Positions 35,738-45,810 are shown, numbered from the stretch's first letter. The stretch: 64,000 nt of DNA from Bacteroidota bacterium (GCA_030682255.1 JAUXOK010000028.1:528001-592000), one strand, 5' to 3'. The notes: a model not told the origin generated them from the letters alone. A program made the numbers and translations.

Positions 35738-36112
35738 CTAAACAATTGGTGGTTTGAACACCGATGAAAGGTATCCATTTAATAATAAAGTAGCATGAGA
35801 GCGGTGTTTTTCAGAATTCCAAATAGATGTAAATTCTAATTTGAAAGTAGAACGAGGTACGATAAAACTTGGAATTTCATATTGTGTGATACTTTCAGGC
35901 AAACTAGATTCATTTTCACTAGAAGACGTTTCGTTCAATTGTTTCATCAAATGACATTTTCCTTCACAATTCAACTCAGGTTTATTTTTATTTTCACAAA
36001 ACTTAGCAATAAAGTTTGTTTTATCAACTTGATAGTTGATGATAACCAATGATTTAATAATAAAACCAATGGAAATTGAGAAAAATAACAATATGGATAT
36101 GAAACGTTTCAA
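35738..36112 (-). CDS. Small membrane-anchored protein with CxGKC motif
   Basis: 124 residues from a TTG start at 36112; no in-frame ATG fits the signal helix KRFISILLFFSISIGFIIKSL. The short conserved motif FCENKNKPELNCEGKCHLMKQL carries three cysteines in the C-x8-C-x-G-K-C style seen in small Bacteroidota proteins near metal-uptake genes. Function unknown, but the neighbourhood suggests metal handling. A TACCTTTG -7 element (36122-36129) lies 9 nt before the start. Confidence 0.65.
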   Translation of the reverse strand: MKRFISILLFFSISIGFIIKSLVIINYQVDKTNFIAKFCENKNKPELNCEGKCHLMKQLNETSSSENESSLPESITQYEIPSFIVPRSTFKLEFTSIWNSEKHRSHATLLLNGYLSSVFKPPIV

Positions 36113-36121
36113 ACTTTAATA

Positions 36122-36129
36122 CAAAGGTA
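36122..36129 (-). promoter_or_regulatory. -7 element of the small Cys-motif gene
   Basis: TACCTTTG fits TAnnTTTG exactly, 9 nt upstream of the TTG start at 36112; this implies a very short leader. Confidence 0.35.
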
Positions 36130-36145
36130 TAAAAGTAATTTTAGA

Positions 36146-37522
36146 TTACACTTCAATTTTTTCATTTCTGATAACAATCAGGAAATACAAACCAATGATA
36201 AAGAATATCATCAAGGCTAAAACAGAATAACGCATACTATTTACATTAAAAGCCCATTGAACAAATTGTTCTATAAAACCAAAAAAGAAAGTACCAATTA
36301 CGATGGCAACCTTTTCTGTAAATTCATAAAAACTAAAATATGAAGCATGTTCGTTGGCTGTGTTAGGAATTAATTTAGCAAAGGTGCTTCTAGACAAACT
36401 TTGAATGCCACCCATTACCAATCCCACAACTGATGCCAACAAATAAAAACCATTGACGCCTTTTACATAATAAGCTGCCACACAAATGCCAATCCAAATC
36501 AAAACACTGAGCATCAAAGATCGTATATTGCCATATTTTATTGAGATATGAGAAAATATATATGCCCCACCAATGGCAATAAGTTGTATTAATAAAATCG
36601 TTATAATAAGATTTTCTTTGGGCAATTGAAGCTCTTTAACTCCAAATAAAGAGGCTACATACATAACAGTTTGAACACCCATGCTGTAAAAGAAAAATGC
36701 TGTCAGATAACGCTTCATCAATGTGAATTTTTTAACTTGAGCAAACACTTTCATCAACTCTAAGTATCCTTTTTTAATCGATATTTTCACCCCCGATTGA
36801 TGGCCATTTGGCAAATAATAGAAAGGAATTAGAGAAAACAATATCCACCAAACACCTACGGTAACAAAAGCTAACCTACTAGCCTCTCCTTCATAAAATG
36901 ATTGAGACATTTTCAAAGCATCTTCATTACTTAATAATGCATTTGAATTTATTAAATCATTGGCTTTGCCATGAATATCGAATATAAGTTCAGGTTTTAG
37001 GATGAAAATTAAATTGATAATTAGCAATAAAACACCCCCAATATAGCCCATCGAGAAGCCTTTAGCACTCAGTTTATCAAAACGGTCTTCAGTTGCTATT
37101 TCAGGGAGAAAGGCATTGTAGAACACGATACTTCCTGCGTAACCTATGGTTCCCAAAACAAAAGTTAAAACACCTATCCAAACATGGTTTTTGTCAAAAA
37201 AATACATCCCAAAACAACTGATAGCACCAATGTAAACAAATGCCTTCATGAATGTTTTTTTATTGCCTGCATTATCTGCAATACCACATAAAATTGGATT
37301 GATAAAAGCGATGATTAAAAAAGCAAAAGACAAACAGTAGCTAAACAAAACGGAACCTTCTAACTGCATCCCTAATATCGAAACACCTCCTTTGGTTTGA
37401 CTTTCCCAATAAATTGGAAAGATAGCAGAAGTAATCGTAAGTGGAAAAACACTGTTTGCCCAATCATACATGCACCACGCATTCATAATTTTGGGATTGT
37501 TAACGGTAGATGTTTGATTCAT
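36146..37522 (-). CDS. MFS transporter, UMF1/Atg22 type
   Basis: 458 residues with about 12 membrane helices. The N-terminus NAWCMYDWANSVFPLTITSAIFPIY is the YDWANS signature of the Atg22/UMF1 family. The RSTFAKLIPNTANEHASYFSFYEF region is its usual second half. Atg22 exports amino acids in yeast, but bacterial substrates are unknown. It is the last gene of a three-gene run (barrel protein, methyltransferase, transporter), 6 bp after the methyltransferase. Confidence 0.9.
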   Translation of the reverse strand: MNQTSTVNNPKIMNAWCMYDWANSVFPLTITSAIFPIYWESQTKGGVSILGMQLEGSVLFSYCLSFAFLIIAFINPILCGIADNAGNKKTFMKAFVYIGAISCFGMYFFDKNHVWIGVLTFVLGTIGYAGSIVFYNAFLPEIATEDRFDKLSAKGFSMGYIGGVLLLIINLIFILKPELIFDIHGKANDLINSNALLSNEDALKMSQSFYEGEASRLAFVTVGVWWILFSLIPFYYLPNGHQSGVKISIKKGYLELMKVFAQVKKFTLMKRYLTAFFFYSMGVQTVMYVASLFGVKELQLPKENLIITILLIQLIAIGGAYIFSHISIKYGNIRSLMLSVLIWIGICVAAYYVKGVNGFYLLASVVGLVMGGIQSLSRSTFAKLIPNTANEHASYFSFYEFTEKVAIVIGTFFFGFIEQFVQWAFNVNSMRYSVLALMIFFIIGLYFLIVIRNEKIEV

Positions 37523-37528
37523 GTTTAA

Positions 37529-38179
37529 TTATTTCTGACAAATGTATAAGATATTACCATGTTTTTTAACAACAGATTTGTCAATTTTTTCAAATAAATT
37601 ATTTAAGATTGATTCATAATTAGAAAGCACAATCTCGTCATTCAACATTATGTTTCTGAAGAAAATCCCTTCTTTTTGCAAAACTCTGCTGCAATTTTTT
37701 AGATAATTTTCTGATAAACAAAATGAAGGAATTGTATTGTCCCAAAAAACATCATCAATGATAAAATCAAAAGCTTCTGCATTTAATTGATTCAATGCCG
37801 TTTCTGCACTTTCTTCAATAATAGTTATGAATTTATCGTCAACTAATCCAAAATCAGTTTTGGCAATTTTAATGATGTCTGAATCTATTTCAACAGCTGT
37901 GATTTGAACATCTTTGGGCAACTTATCTCTGAGAATTTTAACAGCGCTGCCTCCGCCTAAGCCTAACATAAGGATATTTTTAGGTTGAATAAATTCTAAT
38001 GTTTTGATGATGCCTTTAAGCATGACTTGGTGTAAACTACCAAAACTATAATTGACATTTTGACTGTTCAACACTTTTGTGCCATTTTCATAAACCAATT
38101 CATAAAATTGACCCAATGTTGTTGTTCCCTTTTTGATTTCTGTTGGGTAAATATAACTAAGCAGTTGTTTTCCCATCAT
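37529..38179 (-). CDS. Spermidine-synthase-like methyltransferase-fold protein
   Basis: 216 residues. The SAM/decarboxy-SAM-binding Rossmann motif I is LMLGLGGGSAVKILRDKLPK, acidic loop AVEIDSDIIKIA, and a later FDFIIDDVFWDNTIPSFC in place of the catalytic DxxDP region. It lacks the N-terminal tetramerisation domain of true spermidine synthase, so the aminopropyl-transfer role is doubtful. Start is adjacent to the upstream stop (38180). Confidence 0.8.
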   Translation of the reverse strand: MMGKQLLSYIYPTEIKKGTTTLGQFYELVYENGTKVLNSQNVNYSFGSLHQVMLKGIIKTLEFIQPKNILMLGLGGGSAVKILRDKLPKDVQITAVEIDSDIIKIAKTDFGLVDDKFITIIEESAETALNQLNAEAFDFIIDDVFWDNTIPSFCLSENYLKNCSRVLQKEGIFFRNIMLNDEIVLSNYESILNNLFEKIDKSVVKKHGNILYICQK

Positions 38180-38998
38180 TTAAAATTTGATATTAACGCC
38201 TATTGAAAAACCCAATGCGTTAAAAGATTCAGAATAGCTTAACAAATCTGTAGCTTGATTTTTGTTATACAAATCTGGAAAAACGGATTCGTTGTTTTTA
38301 ATATCAAAAATATCTTTGTGATAAATTGACGATTGAAGTGCTTTGTCTGGAAATACCGCTTGTAAATCTCTATTAAGATAATCATTGTATGAACGCAATT
38401 CCTGACTTCTGATTTTCTGATTGAGAATAATGGTTTGACAATTAAAAAATAGCGAAATTTTATCATTGATAGGCTTTGTAATTCTAACTCCCCCAGTGTA
38501 GCCAACAGCAAAATAGTGTTTGTTTTTATACTGATAATTAAAAAACTGGGTGTCTTTTTTTTGATTGCGTTCTTGGGTTGATTGATTCAACAATGGAATT
38601 ATAAGTCCAGAATAAACATTGAATTGAAGTGAAGACACTTTGAAGTCAACCCCTAAAAGTCCGACAAACCGCAAAGAATTTGTATTTCTACTTATAACAT
38701 CAGCTTCGGTTTTGGCTGAGTTTGTTTGATTATATACAATCGTGTTGTTGCCAAACAATGAATTCAACCCCATTCCAAAATGCCAATTTGCACTATCAGG
38801 TTGTATATTAAAAGTCAGTTGATTATAAACACCACCACCTAAAGAGTACGGTTTTGAAACGATGCCAGATTCGATGGGTTGTGTTTGATTATTGAACCCA
38901 AACAAATGACCAACTTCCAAATTCATAGACAGAGTTTGTCCATTCATCCATTGGAAATGACATAAATACAGTATAGTAAAAACAATCCTGAAAACCAT
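38180..38998 (-). CDS. Outer-membrane beta-barrel protein of unknown function
   Basis: About 272 residues from the ATG at 38998 (signal MVFRIVFTILYLCHFQWMNGQ); a start at 39040 would add a poor N-terminus. The mature part has alternating hydrophobic strands (NLEVGHLFGF, QLTFNIQPDS, FAVGYTGGVRI) and ends in SIGVNIKF, a typical barrel C-terminus with terminal Phe. No TonB or porin family was recognised. Confidence 0.75.
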   Translation of the reverse strand: MVFRIVFTILYLCHFQWMNGQTLSMNLEVGHLFGFNNQTQPIESGIVSKPYSLGGGVYNQLTFNIQPDSANWHFGMGLNSLFGNNTIVYNQTNSAKTEADVISRNTNSLRFVGLLGVDFKVSSLQFNVYSGLIIPLLNQSTQERNQKKDTQFFNYQYKNKHYFAVGYTGGVRITKPINDKISLFFNCQTIILNQKIRSQELRSYNDYLNRDLQAVFPDKALQSSIYHKDIFDIKNNESVFPDLYNKNQATDLLSYSESFNALGFSIGVNIKF

Positions 38999-39081
38999 TT
39001 TAAAATGCGAAACTAAATATAAAACAGATATAAATATCAATATGTGTATTATTTATTGATTAAAATACAAATTGATATGTT

Positions 39082-39089
39082 TATTTTTG
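39082..39089 (+). promoter_or_regulatory. -7 element of purQ
   Basis: TATTTTTG matches TAnnTTTG exactly, ending 8 nt before the purQ ATG. A TTG lies 23 nt further upstream (39056-39058), slightly beyond ideal spacing. Confidence 0.45.
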
Positions 39090-39097
39090 CCCCATAA

Positions 39098-39778
39098 ATG
39101 AAATTTGGAGTAGTTATATTTCCCGGAAGCAATTGTGATAAAGACTTAATCGAAACGTTGAGTCAAATTTCTAATGAAAAAGTTGAAGAACTTTGGCATA
39201 ATGACACCGATTTAAAAGGCGTTGATTTTGTATTTCTGCCAGGAGGCTTTAGTTATGGCGATTATTTAAGAAGTGGCGCCATAGCCAAATTAAGTCCTGT
39301 AATGCAGGCAATTAAAGAACACGCTGACAAGGGTGGTTATGTGATGGGGATATGCAATGGTTTTCAGATTTTATGCGAAAGCGGCTTATTGCCTGGTGCT
39401 TTATTAAGAAACAATCACCTTCAATTTTCTTGCAGAAATGTGTATTTAAAACCAGTTAATACTAGTACAAAAATTACCAATAAGCTTGATGCTAACAAAG
39501 CTTACCAAATTCCTATTGCCCATGGCGAAGGTAATTTTTATGCTGATGCTGAAACCATCAAAAACATTGAGATCAACAATCAAGTATTATTTAGATATTG
39601 CGATGCTGATGGCAATATCAATGATGCATCCAATCCAAATGGCTCAATGAATCATATTGCAGGCATTACTAATGCTCAAAAAAATGTTTTTGGCATGATG
39701 CCTCACCCAGAAAGATGTTTTGCAGATTATTTACTTAATACTGACGGACAAGATATTTTTAAAAGTATAATTGCTTAA
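39098..39778 (+). CDS. purQ: Phosphoribosylformylglycinamidine synthase subunit PurQ
   Basis: 226 residues. Class I glutamine amidotransferase with nucleophile C86 in MGICNGFQIL and the HPERC triad segment near residue 205; opening VVIFPGSNCDKDL is the PurQ signature. It supplies ammonia for the FGAM step of purine synthesis with PurL and PurS, which are not in the window. It stands alone on the plus strand between divergent and convergent minus-strand genes. Confidence 0.95.
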   Translation: MKFGVVIFPGSNCDKDLIETLSQISNEKVEELWHNDTDLKGVDFVFLPGGFSYGDYLRSGAIAKLSPVMQAIKEHADKGGYVMGICNGFQILCESGLLPGALLRNNHLQFSCRNVYLKPVNTSTKITNKLDANKAYQIPIAHGEGNFYADAETIKNIEINNQVLFRYCDADGNINDASNPNGSMNHIAGITNAQKNVFGMMPHPERCFADYLLNTDGQDIFKSIIA

Positions 39779-39895
39779 ATTCAAATGATTTTAATTCAAT
39801 AAGACCGCTTAATTGTGGTTTTTTTTAATTTAAAAAGTATCAAAAGATTTAAATTGAATATTTTTATGCAAAAATATCAGCATGTAAAAACAAAA

Positions 39896-39916
39896 AAGCC
39901 GCTTTTAAAGCGGCTT
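39896..39916 (-). terminator. Rho-independent terminator of the ribosomal superoperon
   Basis: AAGCCGCTTT-A-AAAGCGGCTT (read on the minus strand) followed by T-rich sequence (TTTTG), 23 bp after the rplQ stop. It ends the 17-kb str-S10-spc-alpha run. Confidence 0.85.
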
Positions 39917-39938
39917 CATAATATAATTTAATTCTTTC

Positions 39939-40442
39939 TTATGCTTCTGTTTCATCAGAAACAACAGGAGGAGTAGAATCTTCAGACGAAGGGGTACTTT
40001 CCACTACAGGAACTGATGCTTTGGTTTTACCTCTTCTTGTTTTTGGTTTAGATGTATTTTTCTTACCAATACCATCAGTGAATTCGTTGAAATCAACTAA
40101 TTCAATCATTGCAATATCAGCATTATCACCCATTCTATTACCTAATTTAAGAATCCTAGTATAACCACCTGGTCTACTTGCAACTTTTTCTGCAATTGGT
40201 CCAAATAATTCTTTAATAGAATCTTTATCCCTTAAGTAAGCAAAAACAGTTCTTCTTGAGTGAGTAGTATCACTTTTAGATTTGGTTATCAAAGGCTCAA
40301 CATAAACTCTTAAAGCCTTAGCTTTAGCTAATGTTGTAGTAATACGTTTGTTTTGTATTAAAGAAATGGTCATATTAGCCATTAAAGCTCTTCTATGAGA
40401 AGCTGTTCTTCCTAATTTATTTACTTTATTTCCGTGTCTCAT
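39939..40442 (-). CDS. rplQ: 50S ribosomal protein L17
   Basis: 167 residues: the standard L17 core ([20 protein letters not shown], about 1-115) plus a 50-residue Ser/Thr/Lys/Glu tail ([20 protein letters not shown]), an extension usual in Bacteroidota. L17 sits at the tunnel exit region. Last gene of the superoperon, 21 bp after rpoA. Confidence 0.97.
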   Translation of the reverse strand: MRHGNKVNKLGRTASHRRALMANMTISLIQNKRITTTLAKAKALRVYVEPLITKSKSDTTHSRRTVFAYLRDKDSIKELFGPIAEKVASRPGGYTRILKLGNRMGDNADIAMIELVDFNEFTDGIGKKNTSKPKTRRGKTKASVPVVESTPSSEDSTPPVVSDETEA

Positions 40443-40463
40443 CTTATTCTTTTATATCATTAA

Positions 40464-41456
40464 TTAATCTTCCGTAAGATTGTACTTAGTTACATCCATT
40501 CCAAAATTTAAACCTTTGTCTCTAACGAATTCTTCTAATTCAGACAATGATTTTTTTCCAAAATTTCTAAATTTCAACAAATCGTCTATATCAAAGCTAA
40601 CTAATTCACCAAGAGTTCTGATTTCAGCAGCTTTTAAGCAATTATAAGCTCTAACAGACAAATCAAGGTCGGCTAAATTAGTTTTTAATATTTTTCTCAT
40701 GTGAAGATAGTTTTCATCAACTTCTTGAGCAGGTTTTTTCACTTGAGAATCTAACAAAATATTTTCGTCACTAAATAAAATAAAATGTTGTATTAAAATG
40801 TTTGCAGCTTCTTTTAATGCATTTTCAGGATGAATAGAACCATCTGTTTGCAATTCAATGATTAACTTTTCATAATCTGTTTTTTGCTCAACCCTGAAAT
40901 CTTCAACTGAAAATTTAACATTTTTTATAGGCGTAAAAATAGAATCAATTGCAATAAATCCTATAACAGGATCTTTTGTTTTATTTTCTTCTGCAGAAAC
41001 ATATCCTCTTCCTTTGTCTACAGTTAATTCAACATCTAAACTAACAAATGGTTCCATGTTACATATTACTAATTCAGGATTTAATATTTCGAAAGTATTT
41101 GTATACCTTCCAATATCTCCTGCAGTAAATTGCTCCTTACCTTTGATACTAAGAAAGATTTTTTCTTGGCCTTCGTTTGTTCCAACTTTTTTGAAACGAA
41201 CCTGTTTTAAATTTAAAATGATTTCTGTTACATCTTCTGCAACACCTTTGATAGTAGAAAATTCATGGTCCACGCCTTGAATTTTCAAAGAGGTGATTGC
41301 ATAACCTTCCAAAGAAGACAATAAAATCCTTCTTAATGAATTCCCGATTGTTACACCATATCCTCTTTCAAGAGGACTAAACTCGAACAGACCAAAGAAG
41401 TCTGTATCTTTGTGCATGATGACTCTCTCGGGTTTTTGAAATGCTAATATTGGCAT
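40464..41456 (-). CDS. rpoA: RNA polymerase alpha subunit
   Basis: 330 residues. N-terminal domain (about 1-235) with [20 protein letters not shown] and the C-terminal domain (about 250-330) with [22 protein letters not shown] and [14 protein letters not shown]. Alpha dimerises to nucleate RNA polymerase; its CTD contacts activators and upstream DNA. Follows rpsD by 29 bp. Confidence 0.98.
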   Translation of the reverse strand: MPILAFQKPERVIMHKDTDFFGLFEFSPLERGYGVTIGNSLRRILLSSLEGYAITSLKIQGVDHEFSTIKGVAEDVTEIILNLKQVRFKKVGTNEGQEKIFLSIKGKEQFTAGDIGRYTNTFEILNPELVICNMEPFVSLDVELTVDKGRGYVSAEENKTKDPVIGFIAIDSIFTPIKNVKFSVEDFRVEQKTDYEKLIIELQTDGSIHPENALKEAANILIQHFILFSDENILLDSQVKKPAQEVDENYLHMRKILKTNLADLDLSVRAYNCLKAAEIRTLGELVSFDIDDLLKFRNFGKKSLSELEEFVRDKGLNFGMDVTKYNLTED

Positions 41457-41485
41457 CGTTTTTTTTTTATTAATTAAATGGTTGT

Positions 41486-42091
41486 TTATTTAGAGTAAAG
41501 CTCTACGATTAATTGTTCTTTGATATTTTCCGGAATTTCAGCTCTATCTGGCATATTCAAAAATTTACCCGACATATCCTTATCACTCCATTCTAACCAA
41601 CTGAAACGTTTGTTGCCTTGGGTTAGAGAATCCGTAATAGCTTCCAAAGACTTAGATTTTTCTCTTACTGAAACTGTATCTCCTGGTTTAAGAATGTATG
41701 ATGCTATGTTTACAACATTATTATTCACTAAAATATGTTTGTGACCAACTAGTTGTCTAGCTGCACTTCTTGTTGGAGCAATACCTAATCTATAAACAGT
41801 GTTATCAAGTCTTGACTCTAAATATTTTAATAAATTTTCGCCTGTAATACCTCTTTTTGTTGCAGCTAATTTAAATGTTTTTGCAAATTGGCGTTCTAAA
41901 ACACCATAAGTGTATTTAGCTTTTTGCTTTTCACTTAATTGAATGGCATACTCAGATTGTTTTTTTCTTTTTCTTGAGTTACCGTGCATACCCGGTCCAT
42001 AGGGTTTTCTATCTAAAGCTTTGTCTGGTCCAAAAATAGGTTCTTTAAATTTTCTAGCTATTTTTGATTTAGGGCCTGTATATCTTGCCAT
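41486..42091 (-). CDS. rpsD: 30S ribosomal protein S4
   Basis: 201 residues; opening [14 protein letters not shown] and an S4 RNA-binding domain ([20 protein letters not shown], about 90-155). Primary 16S binder and assembly initiator. No zinc-cysteine motif at the N-terminus, so the Cys-free form. 29 bp after rpsK. Confidence 0.97.
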   Translation of the reverse strand: MARYTGPKSKIARKFKEPIFGPDKALDRKPYGPGMHGNSRKRKKQSEYAIQLSEKQKAKYTYGVLERQFAKTFKLAATKRGITGENLLKYLESRLDNTVYRLGIAPTRSAARQLVGHKHILVNNNVVNIASYILKPGDTVSVREKSKSLEAITDSLTQGNKRFSWLEWSDKDMSGKFLNMPDRAEIPENIKEQLIVELYSK

Positions 42092-42120
42092 TATATTCTA
42101 ATTATTTCTTATTGTTACGA

Positions 42121-42501
42121 TTAAATTCTTCTTCGTTTAGGTGGTCTGCAACCATTATGAGGCAATGGTGTACAATCATTGATTGATAAAACTTCTAAGC
42201 CAACAGTTGCAAGGTTTCTGATGGCGGAATCTCTTCCTGAACCAGGACCTTTAACAAAAACATCAACTTTTCTAAGCCCAGCTTCGAATGCAACTTTAGC
42301 ACAATCTTGACTAGCTAACTGAGCAGCATATGGTGTATTCTTTTTAGAACCTCTGAAACCCATTTTACCAGCAGAAGACCAAGAAATAACATCACCATTT
42401 ACGTTTGTTACAGAAACAATAATATTATTAAATGAAGCTTTGATGTGCACTTGACCCATTGGATCAACTTTAACTTTCTTTTTATTTTTAGCAGTACTCA
42501 T
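42121..42501 (-). CDS. rpsK: 30S ribosomal protein S11
   Basis: 126 residues; [21 protein letters not shown] and the C-terminal [18 protein letters not shown] are diagnostic. Located in the platform of the 30S subunit. 3 bp after rpsM. Confidence 0.97.
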   Translation of the reverse strand: MSTAKNKKKVKVDPMGQVHIKASFNNIIVSVTNVNGDVISWSSAGKMGFRGSKKNTPYAAQLASQDCAKVAFEAGLRKVDVFVKGPGSGRDSAIRNLATVGLEVLSINDCTPLPHNGCRPPKRRRI

Positions 42502-42504
42502 TGA

Positions 42505-42882
42505 TTATTTAGTTACTTTTTTCTTGTTAGCGACAGTTTTACGTTTACCTTTTCTAGTACGAGAATTGTTTTTTGTACTTTGACCTCTTACAGGTAAACC
42601 TTTACGGTGACGAGTTCCTCTGTAACATCCAATATCCATTAAACGTTTTATGTTTAATTGAACTTCAGATCTCAATTCTCCTTCAGTTTTAAAAGAACTT
42701 GAAATGATATTCCTGATGGTTGTTAACTCATCATCGTTCCATTCAGACACTTTTTTATTTTCATCAATATTAGCATCCATCAAAAGCTTTGCAGCTCTGC
42801 TTGCACCAATACCATAAATATAGGTTAAACCTATAACACCTCTTTTATTTTTAGGTAAATCTATTCCAGCTATTCTTGCCAT
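42505..42882 (-). CDS. rpsM: 30S ribosomal protein S13
   Basis: 125 residues; [21 protein letters not shown] and [16 protein letters not shown], with a basic C-terminal tail. Head of the 30S, contacts P-site tRNA and bridge B1. 3 bp after rpmJ. Confidence 0.97.
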   Translation of the reverse strand: MARIAGIDLPKNKRGVIGLTYIYGIGASRAAKLLMDANIDENKKVSEWNDDELTTIRNIISSSFKTEGELRSEVQLNIKRLMDIGCYRGTRHRKGLPVRGQSTKNNSRTRKGKRKTVANKKKVTK

Positions 42883-42885
42883 GTT

Positions 42886-43002
42886 TTATCCTTGTCTTTG
42901 TTTAAATTTAGGGTTCTTTTTGTTAATAATGAAAAGTCTACCTTTTCTTTTTACTAATTTGCAGTCTGCACTGCGTTTTTTTACTGAAGTTCTTACTTTC
43001 AT
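42886..43002 (-). CDS. rpmJ: 50S ribosomal protein L36
   Basis: 38 residues: [20 protein letters not shown] then [18 protein letters not shown]. Only one of the four usual zinc ligands (C14) is present, so this is a zinc-independent form. Sits between infA and rpsM as usual. Confidence 0.93.
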   Translation of the reverse strand: MKVRTSVKKRSADCKLVKRKGRLFIINKKNPKFKQRQG

Positions 43003-43010
43003 GATGTTGA

Positions 43011-43229
43011 TTATTTATATCTATACGAAATTCTTCCTCTTGATAAATCATAAGGACTCATCTCTACTTGAACTCTATCACCTGGTAATACTCTGATATA
43101 TTTCATTCTCATCTTACCTGATATTGTTGCAATTATTTCATGTCCATTTTCCAATTTCACCCTGAACATAGCATTAGACAACGCCTCTGATATCGTACCA
43201 TCTTGTTTTATCGAGTCTTGTTTAGCCAT
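43011..43229 (-). CDS. infA: Translation initiation factor IF-1
   Basis: 72 residues, an OB-fold: [52 protein letters not shown]. It blocks the A site during initiation. A 45-bp gap after secY holds its own TTTG-N20-TACTTTTG promoter. No map or adk gene lies between secY and infA here. Confidence 0.97.
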   Translation of the reverse strand: MAKQDSIKQDGTISEALSNAMFRVKLENGHEIIATISGKMRMKYIRVLPGDRVQVEMSPYDLSRGRISYRYK

Positions 43230-43247
43230 TTTATATTATTAGGGGTG

Positions 43248-43279
43248 CAAAAGTAATGTTTTTATTTTATATTATCAAA
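43248..43279 (-). promoter_or_regulatory. Internal promoter for infA-rpmJ-rpsM...
   Basis: -7 TACTTTTG (43248-43255), 20-nt spacer, -33 TTTG (43276-43279) overlapping the end of secY. Both elements match the Bacteroidota consensus; leader to the infA start is 18 nt. Confidence 0.65.
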
Positions 43280-44630
43280 TTGTTTGTTGTGACATACCTG
43301 ATCTTCCACTTATTCTTCCTGATTTCATCAATCCATCATAATGTCTCATTAATAAATGGCTCTCTATTTGTTGTAGTGTATCTAATACAACACCAACCAT
43401 TATTAGCAAGGATGTACCGCCATAGAATTGAGCAAAACTTTGACTGACACCAAATAGCATAGCAATAGCAGGCAAAATAGCAATAGCAGCTAGAAACAAT
43501 GCCCCAGGCAATGTTATTCTAGACATAACCTCATCCAAAAACTCACTAGTTTGTTTGCCTGGCTTAATTCCTGGGATGAAACCTCCACTTTTTTTCATAT
43601 CATCTGCCATTTGATTAGGATTGACGGTAATTGCAGTATAAAAATAAGTAAAAGTAATAATTAAAATAGCAAAAGTAATATTATAACCAAATGAGCCAAA
43701 ATCACTTAATGATTTTAAAAACACACCAGGGTTCTCAATAGATTGAGCAAGTGTTGGAGGCAAAAACATAATTGCTTGTGCAAATATTATTGGCATAACA
43801 CCAGCAGCATTAACTTTAAGAGGGATGTAATTCCTAGCACCACCTGTCATTTTATTTCCTTCAATTCTTTTAGCATAATTAACTGTTACTTTTCGAGTGC
43901 CTTGAATCAGTAATATTGTGGCGATAATTACAAGTAACCAAAATACCATTTCAATTATAAATAATGGTAACCCCCCTTTTGCAAATTTTTGATCTAATTC
44001 AAATCCTAAAGCTTCTGGGAGTCTATCAATAATACCTACCATAATAATTAATGATATTCCATTACCAAGACCTTTATCCGTAATTTTTTCACCTAACCAC
44101 ATGGTAAACATAGTTCCAGCTACTAACAATGAAACATTTATTACCATAAATAAAGATTCTGTCATCATTGTAGGTTGAGTTTTAAATAGTAAGGCACCCC
44201 AATTATCAGATTTCCCAGTAATGTTGTATAAATAGGCAACTGCTTGAACGGCTGTTATAGCAATCGTTAAGAACCTAGTATATTGATTAATTTTTCTTCT
44301 GCCATCCTCTCCCTCTTTTTGAAGTCTTTGAAAAGTGGGAACAGCAATAGTAAGTAATTGCATAACAATGGAAGCTGAAATATATGGCATTATTCCTAAA
44401 GCTAAAATTGCACCTCTTCCAAAGGCACCACCAGCAAATACATTTACTAATCCTAAAATACCCTCAGTTTGGCTTTGAAGAGCGCCCATTAACACAGAAC
44501 CGTCTATCCCGGGTAATATAATAAAGGTACCTATTCTATAAATTACTAAAAATAGTACAGTATTTTTGATTTTTGTTCTTAAATCTTCAATACTCCAAAT
44601 TTCCTTTATTCTTTGAATAAACTTCTTCAT
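43275..44630 (-). CDS. secY: Preprotein translocase subunit SecY
   Basis: 451 residues, 10 membrane helices; IMPYISASIVMQLLTIAVP, QKEGEDGRRKINQYTRFLT and GQTRKV-like loop IQGTRKVTVNYAKRI. Forms the SecYEG channel. Follows rplO by 5 bp in the spc part of the superoperon. Confidence 0.97.
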   Translation of the reverse strand: MKKFIQRIKEIWSIEDLRTKIKNTVLFLVIYRIGTFIILPGIDGSVLMGALQSQTEGILGLVNVFAGGAFGRGAILALGIMPYISASIVMQLLTIAVPTFQRLQKEGEDGRRKINQYTRFLTIAITAVQAVAYLYNITGKSDNWGALLFKTQPTMMTESLFMVINVSLLVAGTMFTMWLGEKITDKGLGNGISLIIMVGIIDRLPEALGFELDQKFAKGGLPLFIIEMVFWLLVIIATILLIQGTRKVTVNYAKRIEGNKMTGGARNYIPLKVNAAGVMPIIFAQAIMFLPPTLAQSIENPGVFLKSLSDFGSFGYNITFAILIITFTYFYTAITVNPNQMADDMKKSGGFIPGIKPGKQTSEFLDEVMSRITLPGALFLAAIAILPAIAMLFGVSQSFAQFYGGTSLLIMVGVVLDTLQQIESHLLMRHYDGLMKSGRISGRSGMSQQTI

Positions 44631-44635
44631 TTATA

Positions 44636-45091
44636 TTAAAATTTAGAAACGATATTAGTTGTTCCACCTTTTTCTTCAATAGCTTTTTTAGCCGTTTCAG
44701 AAAAACCATTTGCAAAAATTTCTAATTTTGATTTTAATTCACCTCTACCTAAAATTTTGTACAACTCGTTTTTAGTAACAATGTTATTCTGAACCAAAAC
44801 TTCTCTATCAATAGTTGTCAAATTATGTTTTTCTGCAATTGTTTGAATAACATCCAAATTTACAGAAGCATATTCAACTCTGTTAAAGTTTTTGAAACCT
44901 CCTTTAGGAATTCTTCTTTGAAGTGGCATTTGTCCTCCCTCAAAACCTTTCTTACGGCTGTAACCGCTTCTTGATTGAGCGCCTTTATGACCTCTTGTAG
45001 AAGTTCCTCCTCTACCAGAACCTTGACCTCTACCAATTCTTTTTTCGTTTTTTATAGAACCTTCAGCAGGTTTTAAGTTATTTAATTCCAT
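44636..45091 (-). CDS. rplO: 50S ribosomal protein L15
   Basis: 151 residues; KRIGRGQGSGRGGTSTRGHKG is the Gly/Arg-rich N-terminal extension reaching into the 23S rRNA, then GFEGGQMPLQRRIPKGGF. 1 bp after rpmD. Confidence 0.97.
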   Translation of the reverse strand: MELNNLKPAEGSIKNEKRIGRGQGSGRGGTSTRGHKGAQSRSGYSRKKGFEGGQMPLQRRIPKGGFKNFNRVEYASVNLDVIQTIAEKHNLTTIDREVLVQNNIVTKNELYKILGRGELKSKLEIFANGFSETAKKAIEEKGGTTNIVSKF

Positions 45092-45092
45092 G

Positions 45093-45272
45093 TTATATGT
45101 TTTCTATTTTAACTAAATGATTAACTTTGTGTAATATACCTTTAATTTGAGGTGTAAGCTCTAATTCATTAAAGCTATTAATTTTATTTAAACCTAATGC
45201 TTCCATACTACGGACAACTCTGATGTTTTGCCCAATAGTGCTACGCAATTTAGTGACTCTTACTTTTGACAT
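45093..45272 (-). CDS. rpmD: 50S ribosomal protein L30
   Basis: 59 residues: MSKVRVTKLRSTIGQNIRVV, a middle EALGLNKINSF and VNHLVKIENI end. Short ferredoxin-like fold binding 23S domain II. Between rpsE (4 bp) and rplO (1 bp). Confidence 0.93.
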   Translation of the reverse strand: MSKVRVTKLRSTIGQNIRVVRSMEALGLNKINSFNELELTPQIKGILHKVNHLVKIENI

Positions 45273-45276
45273 ATGC

Positions 45277-45795
45277 TTATCCGTTAAATACTTTTTTAAG
45301 ATTAATATTTCTTTGTTTTGAAATTGTGTAAGGATCTCTTAATTTTGTTAAAGCGTCAATAGTAGCTTTAACAACGTTATGTGGATTTGAAGAACCTTTT
45401 GATTTTGCTAATACATCATGAACACCTGCGCTTTCTAATACAGCACGCATGGCACCACCTGCAATAACACCTGTACCACTTGATGCTGGTTTAATGAAAA
45501 CATTTCCACCACCAAATTTCCCTATTTGTTCGTGTGGAATAGTACCTTTTAGAATTGGAACTTTTACTAGATTTTTCTTTGCGTCTTCGATAGCTTTTTG
45601 AATAGCATCGGTAACTTCACCTGCTTTTCCTAATCCATTTCCAACTATTCCATTACCATCTCCAACAACCACAATAGCTGTGAATGTAAAAGTTCTTCCA
45701 CCTTTAGTTACTTTCGCAACACGGTTAACACCTACAACTCTATCTTTCAACTCCAGTTCTGATTGCTTAACGCGTTTTATATTACTGTTTGTCAT
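45277..45795 (-). CDS. rpsE: 30S ribosomal protein S5
   Basis: 172 residues; [20 protein letters not shown] and [18 protein letters not shown], then the C-terminal [20 protein letters not shown] domain. Located at the decoding-side shoulder; involved in accuracy. 15 bp after rplR. Confidence 0.97.
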   Translation of the reverse strand: MTNSNIKRVKQSELELKDRVVGVNRVAKVTKGGRTFTFTAIVVVGDGNGIVGNGLGKAGEVTDAIQKAIEDAKKNLVKVPILKGTIPHEQIGKFGGGNVFIKPASSGTGVIAGGAMRAVLESAGVHDVLAKSKGSSNPHNVVKATIDALTKLRDPYTISKQRNINLKKVFNG

Positions 45796-45810
45796 TATTT
45801 ATTTTTATTA

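Noticed and set aside
37529-38179. True spermidine synthase
   Set aside because: Too short and lacks the N-terminal domain and clear catalytic motif; only the Rossmann methyltransferase-like fold can be supported.
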